NCBI GenBank assembly: GCA_003427395.1
Contig: BFEA01000152.1
Span: forward strand, 1,209,568-1,255,387
Direction: 5' to 3'
Source of the DNA: Chara braunii
Taxonomy: Eukaryota > Streptophyta > Charophyceae > Charales > Characeae
Length of the DNA stretch: 45,820 nt
Numbering within the stretch: position 1 is the stretch's first letter; each line of letters begins with the position of its first letter. Shown in pieces: positions 21,599 through 33,845 of this stretch. Under the pieces are notes generated by a model. It did not search any database. It was not told where the DNA came from and was given only the letters and a program-made list of their open reading frames with translations. The position numbers and the translations under genes were made by a program.

Positions 21599-24150
21599 CT
21601 AAGTTGTCTCAGTTTTGTTTTGTTTACTCCTACGTGACGTGGCAGTCAGGGATCTCGCCTTTTGTGAAAAAGGCAAGAGCCAATACGCTCGACAATGCAT
21701 ATTGTGCAAAATATCAGCAACAGTTCGGTTCTTCGTACCAACTATCTGAATCTTCCTATGTGTTTGGCGTAAAAAACACAAAAGCATGTCCAACTGCATT
21801 AATCCGTTATTGACTACCTTACAGACTTCAGATATTTTGATGCGATCATCAAACCAAAAAGAAAACACAAGATCGGCAGTCAGACTAGGCTTGAATCGAT
21901 CACAGAAGCATCGTGACACAAGTCTACGGAAATACTTACAGGTCAATTTCCTCTAAAAATTCTTAACAACGGAATACATTTGTAACAGGGAACACAAATT
22001 TCAGTTGTTAATCACTAAAATTTTATGCGGATTGCGAAGGATTGGAATCAAAATCCTTTTAAGAAACCCATAACGTGATGACCACTTGCAAAAATGCAAA
22101 ATAGAAAAAAATCATCCTAACTCAAGCTTCTCTTCACACTCTCTGAGACAAGTTGTGTCGGAATCAGATAAGATTTTAATATCCCCAAAGGTTTCGACTA
22201 GTCTCTTCCAACCCGTTTCCCATATATTACTGGGTTGAGTAAAAAAACTCATCGAGAAAAACGGATTGGTTTCCACACCCGATAATTACGTCACTCATTT
22301 TTGTTGACCCTAGTTTTTTTTTGCTTCTTCCCTTGCTTCCTTTTCTTAACCCCTTGGTTGTTGCTCTTACATCCCGAAGTATTAAGGAAAGGCGATCGAA
22401 GCTTAGTATAAGAGTTTTCCAACTTAGCGAGGTCAGACCCCACCAACAAATCTACGGGTATCAACAAATAATTATCAATCCCGAATTACGCTATCCATTA
22501 ATGAATGCGCGACTTCGTACGATTACAACAAAAAACAAATTGTTCCCTCTATAGTGTGTCCACTTTTCGTGTTGACATGTTAACGTATAAGGACTTACAA
22601 TATAGCGAAATCCCAACATATACACAACGAGAATGGTTAATGAACTTGATGTCATGCCTCTCATACAGATTAAACCAATAGGGTATACCCTTTTGCGCCC
22701 ATATAATTTGACTGTGTAGCACCGACGACAAAAAAATCAGGCGCAATACTTTCTTTACATACTTGTCTTATGTCAGCGATTCACACTGCAAGTGAGTTAG
22801 GAACCTAGAAACATCCCAGAGTTTAGAAACTGACAAATCCCATCACACATCGTTTGCAGACTGGTCACCGTCATCCTCACATGTGGCTTCCGAATCAGGT
22901 ATACGAGTAACCTCGTTGGGAGGAAATTCGATAACGGAGTTCTTATACAATGACCAGTGATTTCTAATATAGTGTCTATCTTTTTATTATACAGTATCCC
23001 GTCCTCGTGACAAATCATTTGCAACTCCGTGACGTCAAAGTCCTTGATTTCCTGCAACACTTCATCTCGATACCACAAGCGTATGAGATTCCTTGGTAAC
23101 TAGCATGCCTCATGTGGTCGTTTGTCTAGTGAGAGTCTTGTGTTTGGAGATAGGTGTCGCTATCTTCTTCTCAGTTGATACAGGCGTGCCACCTTTTTTT
23201 GCTTAACAGTGCGTCAAACGTTTTGTCAATTTGACTGGCTTTAGGATTCCCCTCTTCGGAGTGCGCTTAGCAGGCAGGGGACTATCTTCGAACGTCGGTT
23301 CGGACCCCTTCTTCCTCTTCTCTGAGATGCATAACTTTTGCGTCCACCTGTTAATTTTCAGAGCTTTCTTCATTATGACTTGAACTGTACGAATTTTCCT
23401 TCGACTGGTACGTTACTTTTTTTTTCCCTTTGTCATTACAGAGAGGGATATACGACCCAATGACATTGGTCAATCTCTCGATGAACCGGTCGTCCATCTC
23501 GCTCGCCTAGATAGCGAGTTGGATCTTCACATCTTTTTGCATATCCGCTCTCACGTCCGCCTCTCTCTCCGCTTCCCGTTGTTTTTTCTCTTTCTTCTTC
23601 TAAGTTTTTTGTTGTGCTTTCACGCTATTTTTTAGCTCTGGATCGTTCCTCATCGGCACGTCTCTGAGCTTCTTGTTTCTTACGTGCTTTGGCAACCTTC
23701 TCCTTCTGCTCCGCAGTATAATGCTCCTCCATGACGACGACACTCTTTCCAAGTTTAACAATTATACACTTTGCGGGTCCAATTTAGGTGGATGCTCATT
23801 GAAAAACCACTTCATGGCAAAATTAAGACGATCTCCAACAACAATTGTGAGTCCCACCTTTCGTCCGTCAATCGCAAGAACCACCGTCAAACCGCTTGCC
23901 CTGTTCCATCAGACGTTCAACATCACCATCTGGATGGCAATGTTGATCGTTGGTCGATCAACCCAAGAGGTCGAGTCAAACTCCCATCAATCTACTTATA
24001 GTCTCACAAGCCGCGTCTACACATCGAAAATGTGACTATAGTACCTCGTAGAGAAAACACGGTCATACCCGTAAGTAAGCATATCCATATGGAACCTCTT
24101 TTCGACAGTCATGTTGCTCACGCGATCAAACTCTGGGTACCACAACTCAA
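21599..24150 (-). pseudogene. Decayed retroelement-type protein with charged coiled-coil
   Basis: On the minus strand, from about 24150 downward, clearly protein-like segments follow in order with frameshifts and stops between them: a segment with TVEKRFHMDMLTYGYDRVFS (about 24010-24150); DGDVERLMEQGKRFDGG (about 23890-23940); LAIDGRKVGLTIVVGDRLNF and KWFFNEHPPKLDP (about 23780-23880); a Glu/Lys/Arg-rich helix starting MEEHYTAEQKEKVAKARKKQ (from 23732), continuing in another frame as REAEREADVRADMQKDVK; a KRTPKRGILKPVKLTKTFD segment (about 23210-23275); and EVLQEIKDFDVTELQMICHE to KKIDTILEI (22960-23070). The coiled coil plus basic linker and small C-terminal module look gag-like. Below 22797 the coding signal fades. 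It may be the N-terminal half of the element family whose RT is at 2.3-3.8 kb; that is inference, as the two do not overlap. Confidence 0.55.
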
Positions 24151-25080
24151 CAAGCTAAGAACGTAAAGTAACTGGTTCGAATGCCCAATCGCCTAAGTTT
24201 TATCCCAAACAATCGAATAGATAACAGTTTGAGTCTCATGCCAAATATTTGACTCAAGTATCTGGCTCAACAAATACAGAGAGTCCTTAACAACTCAAAA
24301 TACCTACGCTCTAACTATGACAGAACCCTGTATGAACATCGCCATAATGCCAAAGGTCATGTTTAAAGGAACACATTGTCACAACGATCAAACATAGTTA
24401 CTACAACAAAATCTAAACAACCCTATACAAGCATAGCAGTCTCTGCTTTCAGATACAATACATCCTCACAACCATCGAGCTTAATTATTGCAGCCACGTT
24501 TAAGCGACCCTGTCTAACTATGACAAAACTATGTCGAACCTATATCTTTTGCAGTCAACCATTCAATGATCAATTTCGTGGAAACCTCGAAAAATGTTTT
24601 CGCTTATTATAGGGTTAGAGTTTAAGTGCGAGAGTCAAGGTAGATCAAGGTCGAGTACGAAATTAACCTATTATTAATTAATAATATAAATGATTTGTTT
24701 TTTTTTTTCTTTTAAAACGGTGACAATCTGAAGATATCATCATCGAATTGGGTGACCTGGGGGAATTCTGAATTGTAGTATTTCATTCATCATCTTCCAA
24801 TGAAATTTGAATACTAGTCTATATTTGAACAACTCGAGGGTGTACCAACTAAGCTAGGTCGATTGATGAAATTAATGATTCTTGAGAAACCAATTAGAGT
24901 ATCTCGTAGAGTTTTTAAATAATCACGTATCCGGATCACGTACAAAGTATAAAATATTGTTGTTGTACCTAGGTCAACGGAGGGTATACTCTATTTTGAT
25001 GGTCTAATGTCGATCTTCAATCCTTTCAATCACCTAGTGGGTATCGGAGGTGCATGAAAACTTTGGTAGCATCCCCATAA
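24151..25080. other. Unassigned AT-rich intergenic DNA
   Basis: No supported gene or repeat. GGTTCGAATGC at about 24178 resembles a B box but no A box precedes it. Confidence 0.3.
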
Positions 25081-25082
25081 CA

Positions 25083-25379
25083 AAAATAAATTCATAAAAT
25101 TTTTGCAAAGCCAAAATAAAAAATACCTAGGCTACCAGTCGGGCCGCCCGGGTCTCGGGTGGCCATCCCGTGCAAGGACTAGGGAAGGTAAAAAACGAAA
25201 TTAAAACAAAATACTAAACATCCGAAAAAAAAAATGTTATGTAGAAAAATAAACTGAACAACTTTTGGCTCAAGGTCACATCAAAAATTTTCACCAAATT
25301 TAAAATAAAAAATAAAAATATTATTTTATTTTTAATTTTTTTGGGTCGGTCAAGCAAGTGACCTCGGACCACTCTGATA
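25083..25379 (-). repeat. Copy of dispersed repeat R1 (interrupted)
   Basis: On the minus strand it begins TATCAGAGTGGTCCGAGGTC, passes a TTTTATTTTAAATTT zone and GATGTGACCTTGAGCCAAAA, then ACATAACA-TTTTT, TTTTTTACCTTC, a GC-rich hairpin GGCCACCCG/CGGGCGGCC and GACTGGTAGCCTAGG. The same order is found on the plus strand at 29946-30290 and, truncated, on the minus strand at 35035-35203. Its 5' end is split by the 324-bp tandem array next to it. No coding potential. Confidence 0.7.
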
Positions 25380-25380
25380 T

Positions 25381-26119
25381 GTCATTGGATCAGTACCTCT
25401 GGGCCTCAGCCCTCCTCCGTGCAAGCACGAATTCGAACCGGCGACCTCGGCCTCAAGAGCCAAGTATCGTAACCACTACAGCCAGGACACAGTGTTCGAA
25501 AGCGGAACCATACCGCCCGTGATATCTGCCCCACCCCTTCAAGGCTGTAGTGTCCACACTCAATGCACACCACACAAAACACCACACGGACGTTGGCAAT
25601 CACTGCACACTTCGCTCCAAGTAGCACATGACCCCCATCGGTAGTATAGCCCGCTCACTTATGTGGGACTTTAACTGCCCGCCAGTTCACGGGAGCTTTC
25701 CAATGTCATTGAATCAGTACCTCTGGGCCTCAGCCCTCCTCCGTGCAAGCACGTATTCGAACTGGCGACCTCGGCCTCAAGAGCCAAGTATCGTAACCAC
25801 TACAGCCAGGACACGGTGTTCGAAAGCGGAACCATACCGGCCGTGATATCCGCCCCACCCCTGCAAGGTTGTAGTGTCCACACTCAACGCACACCACACA
25901 CAACACCACATGGACGCTGGCAATCACCGCACACTTCGCTCGAAGTAGCACATGGCCCCCATCGGTAGTATAGCCCGCTCACTTATGCGGGACTTTAACT
26001 GCCCGCTCGTTCACGAGAGCTTTCCAATGTCATTAGATCAGTACCTCTGGGCCTCAGCCCTTCTCCGTGCAAGCACGAATTCGAACCGGCGACCTCGGCC
26101 TCAAGAGCCAAGTGTCGTA
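25381..26119 (-). repeat. Tandem array of a 324-bp tRNA-like unit (2.3 copies)
   Basis: GTCATTGGATCAGTACCTCT-type starts lie at 25381, 25705 and 26029, exactly 324 bp apart; the third copy is cut after 91 bp. On the minus strand each unit holds an A box (TGGCTGTAGTGG, 25473-25484 in unit 1) and, 34 bp later, a B box (GGTTCGAATTC, 25429-25439); the B box of unit 2 has a change. Acceptor and T stems pair poorly, so these are tRNA-derived, not tRNA genes. The array has the 12-bp ACCACTCTGATA on both sides (25368-25379 and 26120-26131), and the R1 copy at 35190 shows the uninterrupted site. It could be a SINE inserted as a tandem multimer, or a local duplication using the shared ACCACT. Confidence 0.7.
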
Positions 26120-26340
26120 ACCACTCTGATAACTTAGAAAAATATAGTTAAAAATTTTATCACTTTTATTTGTTTGTTTTTTACTTCATTTGTTATTTTC
26201 CTTGATTAATCTTCAGTTTGTTCAACTGATGTGATTATGAAAAAACTTTGGCAACACTTTCTTTAATGAATTCAACTCCTATCATTTTTACCAAATTAAA
26301 ATTGTAAAATTATTTCAAACTTACGACATAATTCATACAT

Positions 26341-26400
26341 TTTTTTTTTTTTTTTTTTTTAGTGGATACTTAGGCGGCTTCGCCCCCATCATTCCTGCTG
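26341..26400 (-). repeat. T(20) run with GC-richer neighbour, possible SINE tail
   Basis: Twenty T followed by AGTGGATACTTAGGCGGCTTCGCCC. The layout (T run then a short GC-richer module) matches 27206 and 41597, suggesting 3' ends of minus-strand retroposons; sequence likeness to those two is weak here. Confidence 0.3.
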
Positions 26401-26639
26401 AGTCAAAGTCCAAGTTAAGGTTCATTGATATATGCCATAATTTTTTAAAAGTATCTCGCTTGAATTAACGCTACTTTACCTAAAACTCTAACACTCGACG
26501 AGTATCTATGCAACTAAACTATGAAAAAAACATTCGTAATGCATATCCTAAGATAAAAAATATAACTTATTTAATTACAGAGTCACCATTGTTATTTTTT
26601 GTTAGCTCCTTCATATAATCAGTTCTTTTAGTTAATTTT

Positions 26640-27205
26640 AACGAATTGTTATTTATAAGGCATATATACAATTGAGCCCCTCAATGAGTTTGTTCAGTTT
26701 CTTATTTTAAAAAAACGATTCAAAATAAATTAACAGTTTCACAACCTATTTTAAAATTAAGTTAAGATTCTTAAAATTAAATTAAAGTGTCATATACACA
26801 ATAAACAACCTCTTCATAGATCAAACCCGTCCGTTCAAATGTGATCCATACATCTAACCAACTTATTTTAAGATCAAGTTAAGCTTATTAACAATCAAGT
26901 AGTCAAGTAGATAAACAATTGGGTGATCCCTTATAAAATAAAACTTGATCGATAAAAAATCAAACCGTTAAATCAAATATATAATTATGCGACCCTTTAT
27001 GAGATCAAGCACAACTTTCAAAATCATTTTGGTAAAAAAATACTTAGTTGGATTATATTTTATGAAATCGAACTGAATAGTCAATAAATAACCTAATAAA
27101 TTTTAAACATATAGTTGGGCGAAACGTTAAGAGACTGAACCCAACCTATAAGAAATAAAACTACAAAATTAAGTATAAGGTTTGTGACCCCTTATGAGAT
27201 GTAAC
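26640..27205. repeat. Diverged AT-rich tandem repeat (first part)
   Basis: Variants of TTGGGTGACCCCTTATAAGATCAA recur about every 60-90 bp (near 26930, 26990, 27120 and 27190). The same block reappears at 28505-28640, so the array is split by the 27206-28504 insertion. Confidence 0.5.
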
Positions 27206-28504
27206 TTTTTTTTTTTTTTTTAACGACGGCTCTATCTATTAGTGGGGAGCGTCACCTGCTGGAAAACCGGTCCATCATCCCTTATTTTCAAAATGATCAT
27301 GGAATATATGTTAAAGTTTTTTTAAAGTCACTAAGGAACGTCTGCCAATATTGATTTCTTTGGTTTCCAGAGGATTGACTGAACATGTTGCTTGAAGGCG
27401 AAGAACCTCTTCATCTGGTGCAAGATACTAAATAGCTACTGATGCTCACCTATCCCCCCCCCTCCTCTCCCTCTCTTTTTCTCTCCAACTGTACCCGTTC
27501 CTCTCATCCCTGCCTTTTTAACCTTCACCTACTGATTGACTTTGTAGTTTCTGCAGTGTCCAACAGAAAAATTTTCCAAAATTAAATAATCATTTTATAA
27601 TAAAATTACATTATAAATTCTAAATTTTCATTCCATCTTGAAAAATGTCATTCCAATTTTAAAATTTTCTGTCTTACTTGAAAACTTTCATTCCAAGAAT
27701 GAGGTATCCCTTCTTATTTGGACTGTATGCTAGAGATGGAATGAAAGTCTGGATGAGTTCATGAAATATTTTAATTGAACTGTCATTCTATGTAAGGATT
27801 TTCAGACATAAATGAGTTAATCCAATCTAAATTAGAAGGTATTTGTTATAATAGAATGAAAGTTTAATTAAGACATTTTATAAACTCATCTAGACTTTCA
27901 TTCCATCTTCAACAAATAGATGTAGTTGGAAGGGAAAACTCATATTTAGACGGGAACTTATCAAATAAAACTGAAAATTTTAGAAATAGACGAACATTGG
28001 AATAATAATTTATAAATATGAAAGATTTTTTTTTAATGGAATGTTTTTTCAACTTTTATTTCTCGTGGGAATTTTTATGTTGTCTTTGAAGCGTGAGAGC
28101 ATCTTTTTTATCATAATCAACCTTTCACTGGGGGCACCAGCGGGTTGTTGGTTGTTTTCTGCACCCTCCTCAATTTTTAGTGGCCGCCTGATGAAAGCAT
28201 TTTCTTTTATTGTGTTCCTTACTATCGTGAAGCCACTGCGCTCTTCCTTCAGATCCGACTGTAACCAAATCATGATCCATCTTAATACCCATACCATGCA
28301 TTCTCGACTATTGCCATGGTATTTGAGGGGAAGGGGTCTGGGAAATCTGATAGGGGGCAGAGGGGCATTGTTGGATCTAGGTCCGTCTGGTTATTGAAAA
28401 CTAGCCCGTAGTCCCTTTGAAATATCCTCTTATTATCCCTGGCTATTCCTTGACCATTCGCTATATTCTTACACTCCCAACTCAAATCACTACGATATAA
28501 TAAA
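27206..28504. mobile_element. Insertion splitting the AT-rich tandem array
   Basis: Starts with 16 T and GACGGCTCTATCTATTAGTGGGGA, which matches GGCTCCATCTATTGGTGGGGA beside the T run at 41597, so both may be the 3' end of the same minus-strand SINE-like family. The rest is AT-rich and holds the 178-bp foldback at 27733-27910 and a short minus-strand open frame (28297-28049, 82 codons) of normal amino-acid composition that I do not recognise. The far boundary is inferred only from where the tandem repeat resumes. Confidence 0.4.
27733..27910. mobile_element. Foldback (MITE-like) element, about 60-bp inverted arms
   Basis: Left arm 27733-27793 and right arm 27851-27910 are inverted copies: GATGGAATGAAAGTCTGGAT on the left pairs with ATCTAGACTTTCATTCCATC on the right, and similarity continues inward through TTAATTGAACTGTCATTCTAT. 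The loop is about 57 nt, AT-rich and non-coding. No clear target-site duplication. Confidence 0.65.
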
Positions 28505-28640
28505 CATTGAGTTAGGTGAACCCTTATAAGATTAAACATAAGTGTTAAGAAACCAGACAGCCAAAGTAAGCACGGTTGGGTTACCCCTTATAAGATCAAG
28601 TCCGACCTCCTAAAATAAAATCATGAACATACGACCTAAT
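28505..28640. repeat. Diverged AT-rich tandem repeat (resumes)
   Basis: GTGAACCCTTATAAGATTAA and GGTTACCCCTTATAAGATCA continue the array seen at 26640-27205. Confidence 0.5.
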
Positions 28641-29945
28641 CATGCTAACTTTGCTTTCTTTCACCATGCAATTTATTCTTACGTTTAATTTTATTTTTCA
28701 AATCTAAATTTAATACAAGGGTACAGTACAAAGGGATATTTTTAATATCGTAATAACCACATGCAATCAATCCAGAGTTGTACAATATGGACATACGGTA
28801 TCCTAACGTGAAAAGTTTCTATCAATCTCGCATTTTTCTTCCTCCATAACCCCTCCCGGACTCTGGCAGAGATTTTAATCGCGTGGGTAGCCTGGGGTCC
28901 CACAAACGAACGAAAAAATAAACAAACAAACTAGTCTCGTGATAATAGAATCATGTTGTAGTCACCCTCTATCAAAAGCATTACAGGGGGTAAACAAAAG
29001 TAAAAAGAGACTCTCACTGTCAAAAGGGACGTGACTTTGACGCTCATGTAAGATTTTTCAAAACATTAGTGTGCACCTATTAGCAATAGTGACAATACGA
29101 AAAACCATAACAATGCAAATGCATACTAACTATAAGAGTCTTCAAGTCTCAAGTAGTTTTAGAGAAACTAACAATCAAGTTTGTAATCTCTAACACACCA
29201 TTAGCGGTACAACTGTTTTAGCCACGAAGATGACTGAAAGTAACCAAACAACTGATTACATACCGCAACTTAAGTAACATATTCAAACACCCCCCCCTTC
29301 AATAACTGCCTCTTACGAATAGAGGTAACGTGGCCGAAATAATAATATACACTCTTATATAGTCGGTGGTAATTGAGGTCAGTATAACTCTAAGTATATC
29401 ACAGTCCTCTGCAACCTGTGGGGGATGACCATAATGTTTGAACGTGATGTAATCCTTGTAGCCACTCACACAATTACCTCGTGTTTAAGATAAACTCCTA
29501 ACACAACTTCCCAACATAAATAATGATATCAACCAACATTTTTTCAGTAACTGTAACTTGAACCAAAAGAGGACAGCGATGGTACTAAAACAGGCTATAA
29601 CAATTTTGAAATAGCTCACAACTTTTTCCTCCTTACTATAGCGAGAGGATATTTCATGAGTTTTTTTGTTGAGATACATTCTGCTCAAGTCATGCCTAAG
29701 TGATCAAGAATTTGTTGAATCTTCGTTGAAACTAATTATGAAGTATAAATAATTAATAAGTTGTTAACGGAAGGCCAAAAATTTGTCGATTTTGCTGACA
29801 GTTTCCGTGAAAGTTTCAAGTTAGAGGAAGCGACAAAAAAAATGCAAAAATACTATACAACTCTAAAAAAAAAAAAAATTGAGTTTAAATAAAACGTTCA
29901 ACAAATTCAATGAAATGTCAACTTTTTCATTATTAATCCAAGCAT
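28641..29945. other. Unassigned AT-rich intergenic DNA
   Basis: No supported gene, RNA or repeat seen. Confidence 0.3.
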
Positions 29946-30290
29946 GTCTAGGATACTAAAGTGACCCAGAACCACTTGTCTGGCCGGGGCAAAACGAAAC
30001 ATAAAATATATAAATATATATATATATATGCAATTCTGTTTGTAACGATATATATTTGGTTTTAAAATTATTTTTTATTTATAATTTTTTGAAAAACATT
30101 GATATGACACTGAGGTAAACGTTGTTTATTTTATTTTTTTACATAACATAACTGTTTTTCAAAGTTTTTGATTTTTTTAATTATTATTGATTATTATTAT
30201 TTTTTTTTTACCTTCTTTGGCCCTTACACGGTTGGGTTGCCCAGAGAAAAAAGGCGACATGGACGGCCCGGCTGGTAGCCTAGAAGCATG
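29946..30290 (+). repeat. Copy of dispersed repeat R1, plus strand
   Basis: ATACTAAAGTGACCCAGAAC, CTGGCCGGGGCAAAA, an AT-rich zone, GATATGACACTGAGGTAAAC, TTACATAACATAA, TTTTTTTACCTTC and CGGCCCGGCTGGTAGCCTAG follow the order of the copy at 25083-25379. This copy has an extra (TA)n plus CTGTTTGTAACGATATATAT at 30036-30055, a motif also found at the edge of both hammerhead repeats. Confidence 0.65.
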
Positions 30291-33011
30291 TAGAAATCAG
30301 ACACGTAACGTATCTTACAGCACCTACATATCATATAAAAATATTTAAAAAAAAACAAAAAATGAGGGTAACATAACCATTTCGGTGTAAAATTCAGCGA
30401 AAAAAAAAAACACCCTCGATTATAATTCAACGATTTTAAAAGTTTTTTGAAACTAGGTTTCAACGATTTTAATGGTTTCGAAGATATTGAATACCCCCTT
30501 CAAAACAAAAATTGAATATTCTTAAAAGTTTTGAGTAGTGACGATGCCGAATATTCTTAATGACCCCTCCTACGTTCGTGTGCATATTCACATTTAATAT
30601 TTTAAAAACTCTGTAGTAAGGACGAAACTCAAAATTATTAACACCCCCCTCTAGCGTGAGAATGCATATTATTATTGAAGATTTTGAAAATTCTGACTTG
30701 GGAAAGATGCTGAAAATTTTAAATCCTCTTACCTCCTCTTATTTTTTTCTTACGAGGGATTTTCATAATTTTCAGCATCTTCGTCACTTCAATTTTTTTT
30801 TGAGTTTTTGTAGTATAGATTCATATTAATGTTGAATACTATAAAAACTTTGAAGTACTGAAGATGTTTAAAAATTTGACCCCCACCCTTGTTTTGTTTT
30901 GTTTAAAAGAGGATGTTAAAATAATCACAACCGATATAAATGGTGAATATTAGTATACTACTTCACCTTCTCTGAAATCAAGCAGTGCTGCTGACTACTT
31001 TTATGCTCATCTTACATATGCTTAACTTCAATTTCATTTCGGTGAGTACTTTCAATTGAAAATAATATGATCTCTCAATTTTGTGACAACTGTCACCTTC
31101 AATGGTCACGAAGCCTCTGCGTCCAATTTGCTATCGCCGAAAGGTGCCTTGGCCAACCATCAGGCACCTTTATGTAAAAGTGTTTAATCCTTAACTACCG
31201 TTTTTTTCTACTTTTCAACCCTCTCTCTCTTTTCTCTACTCCCCTTACCTTTTTACTAAATCGCCAAAATCTATTGGGTCATACGGCCAGATACGACTCA
31301 TCATTCGCTCTAACAAGGTAAGTGTAGTAAAGGTCGGCCTCATAGTACATTCCTTCCTTTTGTTGGTTTTCTCCCTACTTCCTATTCTTTGGCTCGATGA
31401 GTGTTTTTGTGTATCGTCATGTTTGCTATACCCAACTCTATATGTATGATTGTGCCTGATTGTCATGTATAACTTTCACCGCCATCCCAAGCACAAGAGT
31501 TCCAACGACCTACAATGGAAGACGCATGCTCAACCGCTGACAGATAAGTGTCCAAAATCACTTTTCATCCTCCGCTTCACCCTCTTTTTTCTCCCTTTCG
31601 ACCTTTTGTCGTACTGTTAGGTATGCACTTAGCCCTTGTTATGGCTAGGAGCGACATGCATTTAACTGGATTCATATCCAAGTGTGGAAAAGAAAACGAA
31701 GTGAAAAATGGAATAGAGTCGAGCACATTCAACTCATTCAGGAGTTGATTCCAACCACCATTCTCACTGTTTTGGTGTGTGTATCAATCAATATCGTCTT
31801 CTTCATTTATTTCTCGGTACATCAATCAAAATAAACTCTACTACTTGACCATAACTGACACATCACTCTTATACCAATCACGAACGTTTGTCGACTTCAT
31901 CACTATCAGAGACAGGGCCGCAAACGGACAAACCCTACTTTCTCTCGTCTCTTCTACCTCTTCTTACGACGTTTCAATCATAAAAGCGATTTCACCACTT
32001 TACTTGCGTGCAACCAAAACCATAGGATTAACTTTTCATCCTGACTGAAGCAACCATTAGTTGCACGCAACACTCTTCCTTTTTCCCTCACTTTTTTGCC
32101 TCCTCGTCATAGTCTCCTTCTCAACTCCCTCGACCTCTTCACTAAGTCCTCTGACCATGTTGATGATGTTGCCATTCAGTTCGCCTAAGGTAACCCCCCC
32201 CAGTTCAACTCCCCTCCTAGCTATAATGGGAAAGGATCAAATGTACCAAGTATTTTTTTTTTCTCTTTTTGTCTCAATTGCATTTGTTTTTCCATTGATG
32301 TTTACCGCGTCGTTTTTTCTTATTTTTGTTCTTCGTAATGATTATTACACTTTTATTTTTGTCGGTTCGACCATGCATCCAGGTAAAAACAAATAAAGGA
32401 GAATCCCTTTTCTTTACGTGTAATAAAAATAAACCTGCTCAGGCGAACACACGACTCGTAACACTCCCGTACCTAATTTTTTCATCTGAATGGGTCTCTC
32501 TCATCCTAAGTATGAACCCAATCAGCCCGTCACTTGTATATATTTGGAGTTAGTCGCGATTTATAGTAGAATAAGAAAAAAAAGGTAACAATCACCCTTG
32601 CATTTTTAATAAACACTGAACATGATAACGACCAACGACATCAAAAACAAATTCATTGTGTACACGCCTCAATCGCGTGTTAGTGGCCTTATCTCAGAGA
32701 ACATTGAGACATACTTACACTATCTCATACCTGCGCATATCTCAATAGCAATCACACCTTGATGCAAATACATCCTCTTGCAATCATATTCCGAGCTAGG
32801 CGGAGGAAGTCATAATCACTTACTGTACTTTCCTCATAAACAGGCTAAACGAAGAGTGAGGTTCCACTAATTTTAAGAATTGGATTTAGCGTCTGAATCT
32901 ATGCATGTTTTATGGAGAGATGCAGAAAGACATATCAATCACGATGGTTTGCACTTCCTCCTTAAGAATGTTTTGTTTCACACATTAAATCCGATTGAAA
33001 AAATAATTAAG
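30291..33011. other. Unassigned AT-rich intergenic DNA
   Basis: Short frames only. GAATATTCTTAA-type and TTGAAAATTCTGA-type blocks recur loosely at 30480-30890, possibly an eroded tandem repeat. AAGGTGCCTTGGCCAACCATCAGGCACCTT (31140-31170) contains a 9-bp inverted repeat, AAGGTGCCT/AGGCACCTT. I see no gene. Confidence 0.35.
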
Positions 33012-33775
33012 ATCAGGGTCACCAGCCCGTACGTACGGAGGTCCCCGGGCAGACCTCCGTACGTACGGACGTTCGGGGTCCTGTACGGGGTCCGAACCCG
33101 ACGGCGTTCGGCCCCCGCAAAAAAATATTTTGGAGCCTAAAAATAATTATTTTTTTCTGAATTGTTTTTTGTGAGTTCTCTATGACGTGAGGTACATGCC
33201 TGTAAATTTTCCAAGTCATTTGACTAAGCCAAATAAGAATTAAAAATTGCCAAAGATGGCAGTGTCAAAATGTGCTCGCCCATGTATTTTTTCACTTTTT
33301 ACTTTTCGTTTTCACTTTAGTTCGGGGTCTAAACAACTTTATTATTTTTTAAACCTTTTTAGTGGGTTTTGTATTATGTGAAGTACACATCTGTAAATTT
33401 TCAGGGCATTTAGCTATGCCAAAAAAAAAAAAAAAAATCGCCAAAGATGGCGGTGTCAAAAACATGCTCGCTCACTTACTAAATTTAATTCTCTTTTTAT
33501 TTTTATTTATTTTTATTATTAGTATTTATTTTCCGTATTTTATTTTTATTTAAAATTTGGTAAGGAATTCGGATGTAATGTTCAGGCAAATCTTATTAAA
33601 TTTATTTTTCTCAATAACATACCGTTTTTTTCAGATTTTTCTAATGACTTTTTTTTTTTTTGTGGGTCTGCGTTTGGCCCGAACGGCCGAACGCATCCCC
33701 AAGGGGTCCCATACGTGCGGGCGTTTGGGTTCGGGCATTCGGCCCGTCCCGAACGCCGATTACCCTGATTGAGAT
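33012..33775. mobile_element. Candidate foldback element with GC-rich ends and R2 body
   Basis: The left end reads ATCAGGGTCACCAGCC, and the right end, inverted, reads ATCAGGGTAATCGGCG. Both ends are GC-rich for about 100 bp (GTTCGG and CCGAACCC motifs, then CCGCAAAAAAA on the left and its counterpart CCCACAAAAAA on the right). Between them are two tandem copies of the R2 body (about 33140-33350 and 33360-33560), each with GCCAAAGATGGC-GTGTCAAAA. No transposase-like frame. The arms are imperfect, so the boundaries are approximate. Confidence 0.45.
33027..33068. repeat. Perfect 17-bp-arm palindrome
   Basis: CCGTACGTACGGAGGTC (33027-33043) is exactly inverted at 33052-33068 around the 8-nt loop CCCGGGCA. 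Each arm itself contains the palindrome CCGTACGTACGG. It would form a very stable hairpin or cruciform. Confidence 0.9.
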
Positions 33776-33845
33776 AAAAAAGGGAAAACAAATTAAAAAA
33801 TAAACTTCCTACCAACTTTCACGAGAGCAAGCGGACACTTGCCAC

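Noticed and set aside
31130-31172. AAGGTGCCT...AGGCACCTT hairpin as a microRNA precursor
   Set aside because: The stem is only 9 bp, too short for a miRNA hairpin.
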